A DNA stretch of 11,572 nt from positions 1-11,572 of the forward strand of contig JALOSK010000039.1 of NCBI GenBank assembly GCA_025458465.1. Direction: 5' to 3'. The stretch's first letter is position 1. Each line of letters begins with the position of its first letter. The DNA comes from Sandarakinorhabdus sp. GTDB lineage: Bacteria > Pseudomonadota > Alphaproteobacteria > Sphingomonadales > Sphingomonadaceae. Both the position numbers and the translations under genes were made by a program. The notes beneath the pieces were generated by a model. The model saw nothing but the letters and a program-made list of their open reading frames with translations, was not told where the DNA came from and did no database searches. Positions 5,670-11,572 of this stretch are shown here, one piece after another.

Positions 5670-8273
5670 ATGGGCAGCGCCTTTTCCGCCCGTGCCGGCG
5701 CCGGACCCGCAAGGGTCACCGCGGTGCTCGGCCCCACCAACACCGGCAAGACCCATCTCGCCGTGGAGCGGCTGTGCGGCCATGCCAGCGGCATGATCGG
5801 CTTCCCGCTGCGCCTGCTGGCGCGCGAGGTTTATGATCGCGTGGTGGCGATCAAGGGCGCGGCCGAGGTGGCCCTGATCACTGGCGAGGAAAAGATCGTC
5901 CCGCCCGGTGCGCGCTGGTTCCTGTGCACGGTGGAATCGATGCCGCTCGATCGTGAAGTGGCCTTTGTCGCCATCGACGAGGGCCAGATGGGCGCCGATC
6001 CGGAACGCGGCCACGTGTTCACCGATCGGCTGCTCAATGTGCGCGGCTATGCCGAAACCATGATCCTGGGCTCGGAAACGCTGAAGCCGCTGATCCGCAA
6101 GCTGTTGCCCGACGCCGAGATCATCACCCGCCCGCGCTTTTCCACGCTGGCCTATGCCGGGCCGAAGAAGCTCTCGCGCCTGCCGCGCCGCACCGCCATC
6201 GTCGCCTTCACCGCGGCGGAAGTCTATGCCATCGCCGAGATGCTGCGCCGGCAGAAGGGCGGCGCAGCGGTGGTGATGGGCGCGCTCAGTCCGCGCACCC
6301 GCAATGCCCAGGTGGCCATGTACCAGTCGGGCGAGGTGGATTATCTGGTGGCCACCGACGCCATTGGCATGGGCCTCAACATGGATATTGCCCATGTTGC
6401 CTTTGCCGCGCTGGGCAAGTTCGATGGCAAGCGGCAGCGGCGGCTGATGCTGTCGGAAATGGCGCAGATCGCCGGCCGCGCCGGCCGTCACCAGAAGGAT
6501 GGCACCTTCGGCACCGTGCAGCTGGGCGCCGAAGCCCAGTGCCAGTTCACGCCCGAAGAGATCGAGGGGCTGGAAGAGCATCGCTTCGAGCCGCTGACCC
6601 AGCTGGTCTGGCGCAATGGCGATCTCGATTTTTCCAGCCTGCCGCGTCTGGTCGCCACCCTCGATGACCGTCCGGCGCGGCCGGAGCTGGTGCGTTCCGA
6701 CGATGCGGTGGACCTTGCCGTGCTGAAGCGGCTGGCGGGCGAGCCCTGGGTGATGGAGCGCGCCCACTCCCGCCTGCTGGGCGAACGCGGCCTGCACCGC
6801 CTGTGGCAGGCCTGCGGGCTGCCGGATTATCGCAAGACGGGGGCAGAGGCCCATGCCCGGCTGGTGGGGCGCGTGTTCCGTCACCTCACCGAAGGCCATG
6901 GCCATCTGCCGGAAGCCTGGGTCGCGGCGGAACTCGCGCATCTTGACCGGGTGACCGGCGATGTGGAGGCGATTTCCGACCGGATTGCCGCCGCGCGCAC
7001 CTGGACCTACATCGCCCACCGGCCCGGCTGGCTGGAGCAGGGCGCGCACTGGGCAGAGCGCACCCGCGCGCTGGAAGAACGCCTGTCCGACGCGCTGCAC
7101 GCAGCGTTGACGCAGCGCTTCGTCGATCGTCGCACGGCGGTGCTGCTGAAGGATCTGAAGGCGCGCGGTGCCGAGGCCGCCGTGATTGTCGAGGCAGATG
7201 GCGTGGTGATGGTGGACGGTGAGGCCATCGGGCATCTCGATGGCTTCCGTTTCACCGCCGATGCCGCAGCGCGGGCCGGGGAACAGCGGCTGCTGCTGGC
7301 CGCGGCCGAGCGCCATCTGTCGCGCGAATTGTCGGCACGGGCGCGGCAGCTGGCAGCGGCGCCGGATGCGGATTTCGCCCTCGATTTCGATGGCGGGCTG
7401 CCGCCGCGTCTGTGCTGGAACGGGGCGCGGGTGGCGGTGCTGCGCAAGGGCCGCGATGCGCTGTCGCCGCGGCTGGAACTGGATCGCGCCATTGCCGCGC
7501 TGGGCCCCGATGATCGCCGCCGCGTGCAGGACCGCCTGCAGGCCTGGCTGAACGACGGCATCTCGGCGGTGCTGGCGCCGCTGGCCGGGCTGTCCGGGCT
7601 GCGCGATGCCGTCACGCCGGCGGCACGCGGGCTGATCGTGCAGTTGGTGGAAGGGCTGGGTGTGCTGCCACGCGAACAGGTGGCCGAACAGCTGGCCGGC
7701 CTGTCGCGCCCGGATCGGCAGGCGCTGTCCGGTGCGGGCGTGCGATTGGGGCCGATGCATGTGTTCGTGCCCGGCCTGCTGCGTCCGCTGCCCACGCGCT
7801 GGCGCCTCGCGCTGTGGGCGGTGGCCATGGAACGTGCCTCGTTGCCGCCGTTGCCGGCGCCGGGCCGGGTCAGCCTGCCCGGCGATTGCGGCCCGGCGGA
7901 TTTCCTGGCGGTGGCCGGATACTGGCGGCTGGGCGGGCAGGGCGATACGCCGGCGGTGCGGATCGACATGGTGGATCGGCTGGCCCGCCAGGTGCACGCC
8001 CGCCGCACCGGCCGCGCGCCCTTCATTCCCGATCCCAACTGGGCGGCCAGCCTGGGCCTGTCGCAGGACGGGCTGGCCCGGCTGCTGCGCGCGCTGGGTT
8101 ATCGCCCGCGGCTGGTGGACGGCACGCCGCATTTTGCCTGGGCCGGGCCGCGCGCGCCAGGCCAGCGGCGCCATCCTGCGTCGCTTTCCGCTGAATCGCC
8201 CGATGCCGCGCCTGCTGCCAGGACAGTCGCGGCGTCCCCCTTTGCCATCCTGGCAGGCATGAAAGGCAGGTAG
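5670..8273 (+). CDS. SUV3-like superfamily 2 RNA/DNA helicase
   Basis: From ATG at 5670 the protein has 867 residues. The Walker A motif is GPTNTGKT (21-28) as in mitochondrial SUV3. Motif II is DEGQ (103-106), where SUV3 proteins have DEIQ or a close variant. GSETLKP (134-140) follows. Motif V is VATDAIGMGLNMD (227-239) and motif VI is QIAGRAGR (266-273). The remaining ~590 residues are helical and include an SUV3-type C-terminal region. Alphaproteobacterial relatives are the bacterial cousins of SUV3, an ATP-driven 3'-5' helicase that feeds RNA to exoribonuclease in mitochondria; the bacterial role is not well defined. The upstream GTG at 5541 would add 43 poorly coding residues before conserved sequence, so it is less likely. 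GTG at 5664 is also possible. It is followed after 3 bases by an S4-domain gene. Confidence 0.9.
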   Translation: MGSAFSARAGAGPARVTAVLGPTNTGKTHLAVERLCGHASGMIGFPLRLLAREVYDRVVAIKGAAEVALITGEEKIVPPGARWFLCTVESMPLDREVAFVAIDEGQMGADPERGHVFTDRLLNVRGYAETMILGSETLKPLIRKLLPDAEIITRPRFSTLAYAGPKKLSRLPRRTAIVAFTAAEVYAIAEMLRRQKGGAAVVMGALSPRTRNAQVAMYQSGEVDYLVATDAIGMGLNMDIAHVAFAALGKFDGKRQRRLMLSEMAQIAGRAGRHQKDGTFGTVQLGAEAQCQFTPEEIEGLEEHRFEPLTQLVWRNGDLDFSSLPRLVATLDDRPARPELVRSDDAVDLAVLKRLAGEPWVMERAHSRLLGERGLHRLWQACGLPDYRKTGAEAHARLVGRVFRHLTEGHGHLPEAWVAAELAHLDRVTGDVEAISDRIAAARTWTYIAHRPGWLEQGAHWAERTRALEERLSDALHAALTQRFVDRRTAVLLKDLKARGAEAAVIVEADGVVMVDGEAIGHLDGFRFTADAAARAGEQRLLLAAAERHLSRELSARARQLAAAPDADFALDFDGGLPPRLCWNGARVAVLRKGRDALSPRLELDRAIAALGPDDRRRVQDRLQAWLNDGISAVLAPLAGLSGLRDAVTPAARGLIVQLVEGLGVLPREQVAEQLAGLSRPDRQALSGAGVRLGPMHVFVPGLLRPLPTRWRLALWAVAMERASLPPLPAPGRVSLPGDCGPADFLAVAGYWRLGGQGDTPAVRIDMVDRLARQVHARRTGRAPFIPDPNWAASLGLSQDGLARLLRALGYRPRLVDGTPHFAWAGPRAPGQRRHPASLSAESPDAAPAARTVAASPFAILAGMKGR

Positions 8274-8276
8274 CAT

Positions 8277-8600
8277 TTGGTCTACGGAGCCGGGCTGAGG
8301 ATCGACAAATATCTGTGGTATGCGCGCCTCGCGCCATCCCGCGCCCACGCTCAGGATCTGTGTGAAAGCCGACGATTGCGCATCGATGGCCGGGTGGTGG
8401 AGCGCGCGTCGGCGCAAGTCCGCGCCGGCAGCGTGCTGAGCTGGGCGCGCGGAGCGGAGATCATCGTGGTGCGGGTGGAAGGCCTGCCCGAACGGCGCGG
8501 CCCCTATGTGGAGGCCAGGCAGTTCTACACCGATCTTTCGCCTGCTGCCGCCGGCTGTGCGCAAGATGCCCTCTTGCCAGAAGCCTTGGCGGTCGCCTAA
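8277..8600 (+). CDS. S4 domain RNA-binding protein (Hsp15/HslR-like)
   Basis: The 107-residue protein carries an S4 fold at about residues 8-56, starting [20 protein letters not shown] and continuing through [13 protein letters not shown] and VRAGSVLSW. This matches the heat-shock protein 15 group, which binds stalled 50S subunits carrying nascent peptide in E. coli. The function of this homologue is inferred only. The start is TTG at 8277, the only start in frame after the helicase stop, with AGGCAGG (8264-8270) at a suitable distance; the conserved part begins at LRIDKYLW, so six residues precede it. The gene starts three bases after the helicase stop, so the two are almost certainly co-transcribed and share an RNA-related job. 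The C-terminal tail beyond residue 85 is not conserved in my memory. Confidence 0.85.
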   Translation: MVYGAGLRIDKYLWYARLAPSRAHAQDLCESRRLRIDGRVVERASAQVRAGSVLSWARGAEIIVVRVEGLPERRGPYVEARQFYTDLSPAAAGCAQDALLPEALAVA

Positions 8601-8630
8601 GGGCCGCGACGCAAACAGGGGTTATCTGCT

Positions 8631-8664
8631 GGGCACGACCGCCATCGCCTGATGGACGGCGCCC
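8631..8664 (+). other. Hairpin directly before the fdxA ribosome-binding site
   Basis: GGGC (8631-8634) pairs with GCCC (8661-8664), CCG (8639-8641) with CGG (8657-8659), and CCATC (8642-8646) with GATGG (8651-8655) around a GCCT loop. AAGGGGAG (8666-8673) follows just after, outside the stem. It may keep the ribosome-binding site open or shield the message from decay; with no U-run it is not a terminator. Confidence 0.4.
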
Positions 8665-8677
8665 GAAGGGGAGACTT

Positions 8678-9016
8678 ATGGCCTACGTCGTCACCGAAGC
8701 CTGCATCAAGTGCAAGTACATGGACTGCGTGGAAGTGTGTCCGGTGGACTGCTTCTATGAAGGCGAGACCATGGTGGTGATCAACCCCAACGAATGCATC
8801 GACTGCGGCGTGTGCGAACCGGAATGCCCGGCCGAAGCCATCCTGCCCGACACCGAAGGCGGTCTGGAAAAGTGGATGGAACTGAACGCCACCTATTCCG
8901 CCCAGTGGCCGAACATCACCATGAAGGGCGAAACCCCGGACGATGCCGATTCGCACAAGGGCGAAGACGGCAAGTTCGACAAATATTTCACCGCCAACCC
9001 CGGCAAGGGTTCGTAA
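8678..9016 (+). CDS. fdxA: Ferredoxin FdxA, 7Fe-8S type
   Basis: The 112-residue soluble ferredoxin starts [17 protein letters not shown]. Compared with Azotobacter ferredoxin I, C9, C17 and C50 should hold a 3Fe-4S cluster and C21, C40, C43 and C46 a 4Fe-4S cluster; C12 and C25 are extra. [12 protein letters not shown] (40-51) is the second cluster motif. The long C-terminal tail with [17 protein letters not shown] is typical of the FdxA group. It passes single electrons in the cytoplasm; the partner is unknown. A strong Shine-Dalgarno sequence, AAGGGGAG, lies 4 bases before the ATG. The gap to the S4 gene is 77 bases with no terminator, so it may be the third gene of the helicase operon, although its own promoter cannot be excluded. 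A clear terminator follows. FdxA beside CarD is a familiar sphingomonad arrangement. Confidence 0.95.
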   Translation: MAYVVTEACIKCKYMDCVEVCPVDCFYEGETMVVINPNECIDCGVCEPECPAEAILPDTEGGLEKWMELNATYSAQWPNITMKGETPDDADSHKGEDGKFDKYFTANPGKGS

Positions 9017-9030
9017 ACCCGGTCTTAACG

Positions 9031-9070
9031 GTCGATTCCGGCGCGTGAATCGCCCGGAATCGACATTTTT
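9031..9070 (+). terminator. Intrinsic terminator after fdxA
   Basis: GTCGATTCCGG (9031-9041) and CCGGAATCGAC (9054-9064) form a perfect 11-bp stem with a 12-base loop, followed by ATTTTT (9065-9070). This is the standard rho-independent form and should end the helicase-S4-fdxA transcript, separating it from carD. Confidence 0.85.
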
Positions 9071-9356
9071 CGTGCCACATGGCGTCGCACGTGGCCCGAA
9101 ACGCGTCATTGCAGTGGCAATTGTGACGTTTTTCTGATACACAACATCTTGTGGCTGAGGTCCGAGAAAGGCCCAGTCGAGTCGCACGGTTCGTTGCCAT
9201 GCCGCCGTCCTGCCAGGCGGGCAGCGAATCTGGGTCAGAAACGTCTGGCAGGCCGACAGTGGTCTGGGTTCCTCGCGTGATACTGGTGCCAGCGTTGCTG
9301 ACACCGGGTTTCGTGCATCCCTGCCATCTGCCGCTCAGCACAAGGAACAATGCCCC
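9071..9356 (+). other. Long, structured leader/control region of carD
   Basis: About 286 bases separate the terminator from the carD ATG. GCCACATG (9074-9081) and CACGTGGC (9088-9095) form a near-perfect 8-bp dyad with one mismatch. CCTGCCAG (9209-9216) and CTGGCAGG (9245-9252) are exact complements 28 bases apart. TCTGGGT occurs at 9229 and 9263. A relatively AT-rich part around 9105-9145 (ATTGTGACGTTTTTCTGATA) is the most likely promoter area; I cannot place confident -35/-10 boxes. No supported gene lies here. AAGGA at 9343-9346 is the ribosome-binding site of carD. Confidence 0.45.
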
Positions 9357-9860
9357 ATGGCAATTGCCAAGCCGCTCGGTTTCGAAGTCGGTGATTATGT
9401 CGTGTACCCCAAGCACGGCGTTGGTCGCGTGGTGGAAATCCAGCACCAGGAAATCGCCGGAGTCGCGCTCGATCTGTTCGTGCTGCGGTTCGAGAAGGAG
9501 CGGATGACGCTGCGGGTGCCGATGAACAAGGTGGAAAGCGTCGGCATGCGCAAGCTGTCCAGCCAGGCCACCATGAACGAGGCGCTGACCACCCTGAAGG
9601 GCAAGCCCCGCATCAAGCGCACCATGTGGTCGCGCCGTGCCCAGGAATATGAAGCCAAGATCAATTCGGGCGATCTGGTGAGCATCGCCGAAGTGGTGCG
9701 CGATCTGCACCGCGCCGAAGATCAGCCGGAGCAGAGCTATTCCGAACGCCAGATCTATGAAGCGGCCATCGGCCGGCTGGCGCGCGAACTGGCGGCGATG
9801 GAAAACATCGACGAACCGGCCGCCCAGCAGAAGATCGAACTGGTGCTGAAAGCTGCGTAA
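9357..9860 (+). CDS. carD: CarD/CdnL family transcriptional regulator
   Basis: This 167-residue protein is a CarD_CdnL_TRCF family member. The N-terminal RNA-polymerase-interacting domain begins FEVGDYVVYPKHGVGRV (9-25) and reaches about residue 65 (LRVPMNKV). The C-terminal helical domain has PRIKRTMWSRRAQEYEAKI (84-102), where W91 corresponds to the tryptophan that wedges into the upstream edge of the -10 element in mycobacterial CarD. These proteins bind the polymerase beta subunit and stabilise open complexes, especially at rRNA promoters, and are often essential. The ATG at 9357 has AAGGA 10 bases upstream. The gene has its own long leader and follows the fdxA terminator, so it is probably transcribed separately. 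Its stop codon sits in the loop of a 7-bp hairpin. Confidence 0.95.
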   Translation: MAIAKPLGFEVGDYVVYPKHGVGRVVEIQHQEIAGVALDLFVLRFEKERMTLRVPMNKVESVGMRKLSSQATMNEALTTLKGKPRIKRTMWSRRAQEYEAKINSGDLVSIAEVVRDLHRAEDQPEQSYSERQIYEAAIGRLARELAAMENIDEPAAQQKIELVLKAA

Positions 9861-9891
9861 GCAGCTTCGGCGCAGCCAACGCTGCGTAAGC
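9850..9891 (+). repeat. Two adjacent hairpins and an 11-bp direct repeat over the carD stop codon
   Basis: AAGCTGC (9850-9856) pairs with GCAGCTT (9861-9867) around GTAA, which carries the TAA stop. CGCAGC (9871-9876) pairs with GCTGCG (9881-9886) around CAAC. The 11-mer GCTGCGTAAGC occurs at 9852-9862 and again at 9881-9891, 29 bases later. With no U-run this is not a classical terminator, though it may slow or stabilise the 3' end. Confidence 0.5.
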
Positions 9892-9924
9892 CGCGTTTCA
9901 CGCCTGCACTGAATTTCGCCGGCA

Positions 9925-10467
9925 TTGACCGCAACGCCCGCATGGTTCCGCGCCTTCAAGGCGCTGGTCTATGCCGCGTTGCTGGCCAATGTCGGCGCAT
10001 TCATGTGGGACAGTCATGATTGGCTGGCGCCCAAGGCCATCGACCAGATCGGCTGGGTGCTGATCCTTGGGGTCTTCGAATGGGAAACCCGCCGGCTGGG
10101 CCGGGGCGAGGCCTTGACCCGGATCAGCGCGCCGGCGCTGATGATGGAACTGGCCGGCTATGCCTGCGCCCTGTTTGCGCTGTCCCATTATATTGCCATC
10201 CGCGATCCGGTGGAGATCGCCAACGCCAGCGCCTGGCTGGCCATCTCGGCGCTGATCTGGCTGGATCTCTTCCGCCCCGATGGCGCCCGGTCCCCGCTGC
10301 GGGCGTCGCTGCGCTGGATGCTCTATGCCGTCACCCTCGCCTGCGCCGTCTTCTGGGGCGTCACCGGCGCCTGGCTGGATTTCTGGGACGCGGCGATCTG
10401 GATCATCTGTTTCTTCGTCATTGAAATCAACATCTTCGGTTTTGACGTGGCATCGCTGCGGCGCTGA
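9925..10467 (+). CDS. Hypothetical membrane protein, about six transmembrane helices
   Basis: I do not recognise a named family. The 180-residue product has hydrophobic segments at about 10-28, 41-53, 69-92, 98-116, 129-149 and 152-170. The charged pieces include GVFEWETRRLGRGEAL (49-64) after the second helix, LDLFRPDGARSP (113-124) between helices four and five, and a short basic C-terminal tail after IEINIFGFDVASLRR. The acidic and aromatic FEWE within the second helix region and IEIN in the last helix may be functional. Start is TTG at 9925, the first possible start after an in-frame TGA at 9910-9912, with a poor ribosome-binding site. It follows carD by 64 bases of hairpin-rich sequence. 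Similar proteins occur near carD in related genomes, from memory. No function is proposed. Confidence 0.65.
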   Translation: MTATPAWFRAFKALVYAALLANVGAFMWDSHDWLAPKAIDQIGWVLILGVFEWETRRLGRGEALTRISAPALMMELAGYACALFALSHYIAIRDPVEIANASAWLAISALIWLDLFRPDGARSPLRASLRWMLYAVTLACAVFWGVTGAWLDFWDAAIWIICFFVIEINIFGFDVASLRR

Positions 10468-10468
10468 C

Positions 10469-10497
10469 TTGCATCTCCCTGTCACACAGTGTAGTAA
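10469..10497 (+). promoter_or_regulatory. Possible weak promoter for the DUF2807 gene
   Basis: TTGCAT (10469-10474) and TAGTAA (10492-10497) are exactly 17 bases apart, but each matches the consensus at only 3 of 6 positions. If used, transcription would begin near 10504 and the left arm of the inverted repeat would be outside the message, making the repeat a DNA operator rather than an RNA hairpin. Confidence 0.25.
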
Positions 10498-10518
10498 TAC
10501 AGCAATACACAGGGAGAT
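10473..10518 (+). promoter_or_regulatory. 10-bp inverted repeat covering the Shine-Dalgarno sequence of the DUF2807 gene
   Basis: ATCTCCCTGT (10473-10482) is the exact complement of ACAGGGAGAT (10509-10518), with 26 bases between. The right arm contains AGGGAGA (10511-10517), six bases before the ATG at 10524. A transcript coming from the upstream membrane-protein gene would hide its ribosome-binding site in this stem. A smaller alternative pairing, GTGTA (10489-10493 region) with TACAC (10506-10510), competes for two bases. The dyad arms are unusually AT-rich between them. Confidence 0.6.
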
Positions 10519-10523
10519 TGTCC

Positions 10524-11282
10524 ATGCCTGCACGCCGGCCATTGCCGCCTTCGCCGCTCCTTGGGGTGCTTGCCGCCGCCCTGCTGGCTGTTCCCGGTGC
10601 CGCAGCAGAGCGGCGCTTCGAACTCACCGGCTTTTCCCGCGTGGTGGTGGAAACCAGTGACATCGTGACCATCCGCAAGGGCGATTTCGCGGTCTCGGCC
10701 AGTGGCGAGGCGGATGATCTCGACCGGCTGGAGATTCGCCAGAGCGGTGATCAACTGCGCATCAAGCGCAAACCCGGCCGCTGGTGGTCGCGCGGGCGGC
10801 CCCTTGCCATCACCATCAGCCTGCCGGTGCTCACCGATGTTGGCCAGTCCGGCTCCGGCAAGGTGACGGCCGATGTGGCGAGCGGCAAGAGCGTGTCGCT
10901 TGGGATCAGTGGTTCCGGTGCGCTGGCTGTCGAACAGGTGGCGGCAGAGGCGTTGCGGGTGTCCATTTCGGGATCGGGCAATGTCGCGGCTGCAAGCGTC
11001 AAGGCCGGCACGGTGGCCGCGGCCATTTCCGGTTCGGGCAACGTGGCAATGGCCGGTTCGTGCCGGCAGATCGACGTGCGGGTATCGGGCAGCGGCGATG
11101 TGGATGCCGCGCGCCTGGCCTGCACCAACGCCATCGTTGCCATATCGGGATCCGGTGACGTGGGCCTGCGGGCCACAGATGCCGCGCAGATCGGCATTTC
11201 CGGATCGGGCGATGTGACCGTTGCCGGCGGTGCCCGCTGCACCACGCGCGCATCGGGCAGCGGCACGGTGCGCTGCGGCTAG
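10524..11282 (+). CDS. Secreted DUF2807 (head GIN domain) beta-solenoid protein
   Basis: The 252-residue product has a signal peptide: basic RR at 4-5, hydrophobic stretch LLGVLAAALLAVPGAAA (12-28), likely cut after A28. The mature part starts FELTGFSRVVVETSD, typical of DUF2807. From residue 109 there are eight SGSG turns at 109, 129, 149, 169, 188, 208, 226 and 244, spaced 18-20 residues, mostly followed by a hydrophobic strand. This is the signature of a small beta-solenoid in which each coil puts SGSG at the same corner. Four cysteines (C180, C200, C239, C251) lie on the later coils and C180/C200/C239 fall at a similar coil position. Family members are secreted or periplasmic of unclear role. 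ATG at 10524 has AGGGAGA at good spacing. A TTG at 10518 is a less likely start. It ends one base from a convergent gene. Confidence 0.85.
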   Translation: MPARRPLPPSPLLGVLAAALLAVPGAAAERRFELTGFSRVVVETSDIVTIRKGDFAVSASGEADDLDRLEIRQSGDQLRIKRKPGRWWSRGRPLAITISLPVLTDVGQSGSGKVTADVASGKSVSLGISGSGALAVEQVAAEALRVSISGSGNVAAASVKAGTVAAAISGSGNVAMAGSCRQIDVRVSGSGDVDAARLACTNAIVAISGSGDVGLRATDAAQIGISGSGDVTVAGGARCTTRASGSGTVRCG

Positions 11283-11291
11283 ATCAGCCGC
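11275..11291. repeat. Small inverted repeat over two convergent stop codons
   Basis: GCGGCT (11275-11280) and AGCCGC (11286-11291) form a 6-bp stem around AGATC. The TAG stop of DUF2807 (11280-11282) and the TGA stop of the nitroreductase (11284-11286, minus strand) both lie in it. No U-run follows on either side, so a terminator role is uncertain. Confidence 0.4.
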
Positions 11292-11572
11292 GCCAGTGGC
11301 TGACCACGGCTGACAGATCGGGCCGCGGCCGTTCCTCCAGCGGCTTGTCCTGCGTGCCGATGAAGAAGAAGCCGGCGATGCGTTCCGGCGCGGCGCCGCC
11401 CAGCAGGGCCAGCACCTGCGCATCATACGCGGCCCAGCCGGTGAGCCAGTTGGCGACGAAGCCATGGGCGTGCGCGGCCAGCATCAGGTTCTGGCACGCG
11501 GCGCCCACCGAAAGTTCCTGTTCCCACAGCGGGATATGGCTGGGCTTCGGGCTGGCGATGATGGTAATCAGG
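11284..11572 (-). CDS. Nitroreductase family protein, C-terminal part (5' end outside window)
   Basis: The reading frame is open to the window edge, giving 95 residues (first full codon at 11569-11571). Its sequence, ELSVGAACQNLMLAAHAHG then NWLTGWAAYDAQVLALLG then PERIAGFFFIGTQDKPLEERPRPDL and a final VSHW, matches the C-terminal half of nitroreductase-type flavoproteins of the YdjA/COG0778 group. These use FMN and NAD(P)H to reduce nitro groups or other substrates as dimers. The N-terminal FMN-binding SRRS/RPF motif is outside the window. It runs convergent with the DUF2807 gene with stops one base apart. The natural substrate cannot be predicted. Confidence 0.85.
   Translation of the reverse strand, partial: LITIIASPKPSHIPLWEQELSVGAACQNLMLAAHAHGFVANWLTGWAAYDAQVLALLGGAAPERIAGFFFIGTQDKPLEERPRPDLSAVVSHWRG

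Noticed and set aside
5502..8564. Open frame of 1020 codons on the minus strand opposite the helicase gene
   Set aside because: It is rich in R, H, Q, G and A with no domain motif, as expected for the antisense frame of a high-GC gene. The plus strand carries all helicase motifs.
9151..9507. Open frame of 118 codons from 9151 overlapping the start of carD
   Set aside because: It runs into carD in another frame, lacks a Shine-Dalgarno sequence and has no recognisable domain.
10848..11270. Repeated units in the DUF2807 gene as a CRISPR-like or tandem DNA array
   Set aside because: The repeats are imperfect, stay in frame, and encode SGSG protein coils; no constant repeat and unique spacer pattern is present.

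Overview
The window looks like ordinary chromosome from a high-GC alphaproteobacterium, most likely Sphingomonadales. The codon use is strongly GC3-biased. The set thrC, M16 peptidase, SUV3-like helicase, S4 protein, FdxA and CarD fits that order. This assignment comes from recognising protein families and gene order, not from a database search. No rRNA, tRNA, CRISPR array, insertion sequence, phage gene or recognisable defence system was found.

Layout. (1) Positions 1-2460, plus strand: the 3' end of threonine synthase, an M16 zinc peptidase and a class I rRNA-type methyltransferase, packed as an operon. (2) Positions 2457-5373, minus strand: an operon whose first gene is a membrane-anchored M23 peptidoglycan hydrolase, followed by an apparently exported class I methyltransferase and a five-helix DUF3429 membrane protein. 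A plausible promoter lies at 5345-5373. (3) Positions 5374-5669: a divergent control region with a perfect 12-bp palindrome and evenly spaced CCGTT/AACGG half-sites. (4) Positions 5670-9070, plus strand: SUV3-like RNA helicase, S4 RNA-binding protein and the seven-iron ferredoxin FdxA, closed by a clear intrinsic terminator. (5) Positions 9071-10467: a long structured leader, the CarD/CdnL RNA-polymerase-binding regulator, and an unrecognised six-helix membrane protein. (6) Positions 10468-11572: a 10-bp inverted repeat that covers the Shine-Dalgarno sequence of a secreted DUF2807 beta-solenoid protein, then the convergent 3' end of a nitroreductase.

How the genes fit together. The helicase and S4 protein form an RNA-handling pair, since SUV3 works with exoribonucleases in RNA decay. 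FdxA supplies electron transfer, and CarD sets promoter-open-complex stability, typically at rRNA and other housekeeping promoters. The M23, exported-methyltransferase and DUF3429 operon points to the cell envelope. The M16 peptidase and rRNA-type methyltransferase look like housekeeping functions linked to thrC.

Main points for a second look: a probable one-base frameshift or non-standard start in the M16 gene, a leader that can hide the ribosome-binding site of the DUF2807 gene, a class I methyltransferase with an N-terminal export signal, and an unusually high share of TTG/GTG starts. I saw no clear evidence of a wholly new multi-gene system.
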